A model generated the notes under the pieces. The model ran no database searches. It had not been told where the DNA came from and saw only the letters and a list, made by a program, of their open reading frames with translations. This document shows positions 61,429 through 64,000 of a stretch of DNA of 64,000 bases, piece by piece; position 1 is the stretch's first letter, and each line of letters opens with the position of its first letter. This DNA is from Streptomyces tsukubensis (GTDB lineage Bacteria > Actinomycetota > Actinomycetes > Streptomycetales > Streptomycetaceae): the NCBI RefSeq assembly GCF_003932715.1, contig NZ_CP020700.1:1254001-1318000 (forward strand). The letters run 5' to 3'. A program made the position numbers and the translations under genes.

Positions 61429-64000
61429 CTACTTCTCGGTGACTCCCGCCGAGTCGAACGTCGCCACCTCGTGCATGGCCCGGGCCGCGCTCTGGACGAC
61501 GGGCAGGGCCAGCAGCGCGCCGGTGCCCTCGCCGAGCCGGAGGTCGAGGTCGATCAGGGGCCGCAGACCGAGCTTGTTGAGGGCGGCGACATGGCCGGGC
61601 TCGGCGCCGCGGTGACCGGCGATGCACGCGGCGATGGCCTCGGGGGCGATCGCCCGGGCGACGAGGGCCGCGGCACCCGCGGAGACTCCGTCGAGGACGA
61701 CGGGGATACGCAGGGACGCACCGCCCAGGATCAGGCCGACCAGCGCGGCGTGCTCCAGGCCGCCGATCGCGGCCAGGACCCCGATCGGGTCCTCCGGGTC
61801 GGGCGCGTGCAGTTCGAGTCCGCGCCGGACGACGTCGACCTTGCGGGCGTGCATCTCGTCGTTGATACCGGTGCCGCGGCCGGTGATCTCCGCCGGGTCG
61901 GTATCGGTGTAGACGCTGATCAGCGCCGCGGAGACGGTGGTGTTGGCGATGCCCATCTCGCCGGTGAGCAGGGCCTTGTTGCCTGCGGCCACCAGATCGC
62001 GGGCGGTCTCGACGCCGACCTCGACGGCCGCGAGGACCTCCTCGCGGGTGAGGGCGGGGCCGGTGGTGAAGTCGGCCGTGCCGGGGCGGACCTTGCGGGG
62101 CACCAGACCGGGCTGCGCGGGCAGCTCCGTCGCGACGCCGACGTCGATGACGCAGACCTCGGCCCCGACCTGGTTGGCGAAGGCGTTGCAGACCGCTCCC
62201 CCGCCGAGGAAGTTGGCGACCATCTGGCCGGTGACCTCCTGGGGCCAGGCCGTCACGCCCTGGGCGTGGACGCCGTGGTCACCCGCGAAGATCGCGACGG
62301 CGGCGGGCTCCGGGATCGGCGGCGGGCAGACCCGGGACAATCCGCTGAGCTGGGCGGAGATGATCTCCAGCATGCCGAGGGCGCCCGCGGGCTTGGTCAT
62401 CCGCTTCTGGCGCTCCCAGGCCTCGCCGAGCGCCTTGGCATCCAGCGGGCGGATCGCGGCGACCGTCTCCTGGAGGAGGTCGTGCGGCTCCTCGCCGGGC
62501 AGCGCCCGGCGGCCGTACGTCTCCTCGTGGACGACCCAGGACAGGGGGCGGCGCTTGGACCAGCCCGCCTGCGCCAGCTCGGGCTCCTCGGGGAACTCGT
62601 CGACGTAGCCGACGCAGAGGTAGGCCACGACCTCCAGGTGTTCCGGCAGGCCGAGGGTACGGACCATCTCGCGCTCGTCGAAGAAGCTGACCCAGCCGAC
62701 GCCGAGCCCCTCGGCGCGGGCGGCGAGCCAGAGGTTCTCGACGGCGAGCGCGGAGGAGTACGGGGCCATCTGCGGCTGAGTGTGCCGGCCGAGGGTGTGG
62801 CGGCCGCCGCGCGTCGGGTCGGCGGTCACCACGATGTTCACCGGGGTGTCGAGGATGGCCTCGATTTTGAGTTCCTTGAACTGCTTGGCGCGGCCCTTGG
62901 GAAGGGACTCGGCGTAGGCGTCGCGCTGGCGCTGGGCGAGTTCGTGCATGGTGGTGCGCGTCTCGGCGGAGCGGATGACGACGAAGTCCCAGGGCTGGGA
63001 GTGGCCGACGCTGGGGGCGGTGTGGGCGGCCTCCAGAACGCGCAGCAGTACGTCGTGCGGGATGGGGTCGCTGCGGAAGCCGTTGCGGATGTCGCGGCGT
63101 TCGCGCATCACCTTCAGGACGGCTTCGCGCTCGGCGTCGTCGTACGCGGGCGCGGGCAGGCCTGCGGGCTCGGCAGGGGCCTCGGCGGGAACCTCGGCTC
63201 CGGGCACGGGCTCGGACGCAGGAGCGGCCGGGGCTTCGGTGGCGGCTTCTGCACCGGACGCGGCTACCCCTTCGGGCGCCTCCGGCGCGGATTCGGCCGG
63301 GGGCTCCGCGGTCGCGTCGGCCGGAGCCGGTGCTGCTTCGGCCGCGGGGGCCTCCTGCGGCGTCTGCTCGGGCTCGGGGGCGGTGGCCGGGGCCGGGCCA
63401 TCGGCAGCCTGCTCCGGGGCGGGCGGCTGCGCTTCGGCGGCCTGTGCCTGGGGGGCCTGTGCCTCGGGGGCGGGGGTCTCCGCCTGCTCGGGCGCGGCCT
63501 GCGGAGGTACGGGAGCGGAGCCGGGCGCCTCGACGGATCCGGGCGTCTGCTGCTCCCCCGCAACGGGCTCCACGGCGACGGCGCCTTCGGCCGACGGCTC
63601 GGCAACGGCCACGGGAGCGGCGGCCTCGTCGGGCTCGGGCTGCTCAGGAGCCGCGGCCTGCACGGGCACCTCTGCGGCATCAGCGGCATCGGGCGCCACG
63701 GCCTGCTCGGAGGCCACGGCCTGCTCCGGCGCCACCGGCTGCTCGGGCGTCGCGTCCCCTTCGGGCGCCGCAACCGCCTCAGGGGCCACCGGCTGCTCGG
63801 GTGCCACGGCCGCCTCGGGCGCGGCAGCCTGTTCCGGCGTCAGCGCATCGCCGGTGCCCTCGACCTGCTCAGGAGCCGCGACCTGCGCGGGCACCTCTGC
63901 GGTATCAGCGGCATCGGGCGCCACGGCCTGCTCGGGCGCCACCGGCTGCTCGGAGGCCTCGTCCGCCCCGGCAGTCCCGGCAGTCCCGGCCGCCTCGGCC
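61429..64000 (-). CDS. cobT: BluB-CobT fusion with long Ala/Pro/Glu-rich N-terminal part; 5' end outside window
   Basis: Cobalamin lower-ligand enzyme. The C-terminal part (nt about 62480-61429) is nicotinate-nucleotide:dimethylbenzimidazole phosphoribosyltransferase, with MAN-like segments MVANFLGGGAVCNAFANQ and the catalytic Glu in DLRLGEGTGALLAL. The middle part (nt about 63150-62490) is a BluB-type nitroreductase (RRDIRNGFRSDPIP, APSVGHSQPWDFVV) that would make the dimethylbenzimidazole. The visible upstream 280 residues are low complexity, with repeated VAPEQ and AAPEQ motifs. The frame is open to the right edge with no certain start; a GTG at 63942 is only internal. The fusion links production and activation of the lower ligand in one protein. 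Confidence 0.9.
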   Translation of the reverse strand, partial: AEAAGTAGTAGADEASEQPVAPEQAVAPDAADTAEVPAQVAAPEQVEGTGDALTPEQAAAPEAAVAPEQPVAPEAVAAPEGDATPEQPVAPEQAVASEQAVAPDAADAAEVPVQAAAPEQPEPDEAAAPVAVAEPSAEGAVAVEPVAGEQQTPGSVEAPGSAPVPPQAAPEQAETPAPEAQAPQAQAAEAQPPAPEQAADGPAPATAPEPEQTPQEAPAAEAAPAPADATAEPPAESAPEAPEGVAASGAEAATEAPAAPASEPVPGAEVPAEAPAEPAGLPAPAYDDAEREAVLKVMRERRDIRNGFRSDPIPHDVLLRVLEAAHTAPSVGHSQPWDFVVIRSAETRTTMHELAQRQRDAYAESLPKGRAKQFKELKIEAILDTPVNIVVTADPTRGGRHTLGRHTQPQMAPYSSALAVENLWLAARAEGLGVGWVSFFDEREMVRTLGLPEHLEVVAYLCVGYVDEFPEEPELAQAGWSKRRPLSWVVHEETYGRRALPGEEPHDLLQETVAAIRPLDAKALGEAWERQKRMTKPAGALGMLEIISAQLSGLSRVCPPPIPEPAAVAIFAGDHGVHAQGVTAWPQEVTGQMVANFLGGGAVCNAFANQVGAEVCVIDVGVATELPAQPGLVPRKVRPGTADFTTGPALTREEVLAAVEVGVETARDLVAAGNKALLTGEMGIANTTVSAALISVYTDTDPAEITGRGTGINDEMHARKVDVVRRGLELHAPDPEDPIGVLAAIGGLEHAALVGLILGGASLRIPVVLDGVSAGAAALVARAIAPEAIAACIAGHRGAEPGHVAALNKLGLRPLIDLDLRLGEGTGALLALPVVQSAARAMHEVATFDSAGVTEK

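Noticed and set aside
63264..63942. Repetitive DNA at the right edge as a CRISPR-like or tandem-repeat array
   Set aside because: The repeats are imperfect codon-level repeats of VAPEQ/AAPEQ in an open frame, without regular spacers.
1..64000. Prophage, integrative element or biosynthetic gene cluster
   Set aside because: No integrase, transposase, phage structural, polyketide or peptide synthetase gene is present; base composition and gene order are those of the chromosome core.

Overview
The window is chromosomal DNA of a Streptomyces or very close relative. The evidence is the very high GC content with strong third-position GC bias, frequent GTG and TTG starts, a SsgB sporulation protein, the secD-secF-apt-relA block, the conserved thrS-HIT-pgsA-acyltransferase-PimA group, and many small conserved actinobacterial genes. 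The gene order closely matches the conserved core around alaS/rpsD/relA/ruvCAB/thrS/ssgB of Streptomyces chromosomes as I remember it. I see no prophage, plasmid, CRISPR array, insertion sequence or biosynthetic cluster.

Layout. 1-5756 (minus): DUF948 protein, DUF6167 protein, alaS, ruvX and mltG (cut by the left edge). 5968-7481: rpsD and a divergent DUF2470 gene sharing a 56-bp intergenic space that holds an iron box. 7516-9596: rarA and a VKOR-family membrane protein. 10069-14548: hisS with a metallo-hydrolase, then a cyclophilin and a DUF349 protein on the plus strand. 14887-21686 (minus): yajC, secD, secF, apt, a terminator, relA. 21855-25149: the ruvC-ruvA-ruvB operon and a YebC/TACO1 factor. 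25225-26732: pdxS-pdxT. 26896-30825: a small membrane protein and the phosphatidylinositol-mannoside module (pgsA, acyltransferase, PimA-like), each overlapping the next by 4 bp. 31265-36902: an EF-G-like GTPase with a degenerate G4 motif, an unknown membrane protein, HIT and a potassium channel. 36931-41824: thrS, a coupled pair of unknown genes (one DUF4365) and a DEDDh exonuclease. 41899-45220: two almost identical tRNA-Val(CAC) genes 3.25 kb apart. 45278-48790: TIGR02611 protein, ssgB, CGNR zinc finger, small membrane proteins, DsbA-like protein. 48855-51549: GNAT and pabB-pabC. 51782-52247: tRNA operon Gly(GCC), Cys(GCA) and three Val(GAC). 52340-56223: zinc-ribbon protein, phosphotransferase, two small genes, a tail-anchored Ser/Thr kinase. 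56564-64000: a HelR-type RNA polymerase protection ATPase behind a rifamycin-associated element, a TrmH-family methyltransferase, a CysG-like siroheme/corrin methyltransferase and a BluB-CobT fusion cut by the right edge.

The genes are mostly housekeeping (translation, Holliday-junction processing, protein export, stringent response, B6, folate and tetrapyrrole supply). The most notable content is regulatory. Two promoters match the actinobacterial LexA-independent DNA-damage motif (TGTCRGTG-N8-TAnnnT), one before ruvC and one before rarA; the second predicts a leaderless mRNA. A third, imperfect copy precedes a small unknown gene. A SigR (disulphide stress) promoter for relA is built into the apt terminator hairpin. 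An iron box sits between rpsD and the DUF2470 gene. A rifamycin-associated element precedes helR. All of these were read by eye; none was searched computationally, and family assignments come from motif recognition, not database hits.
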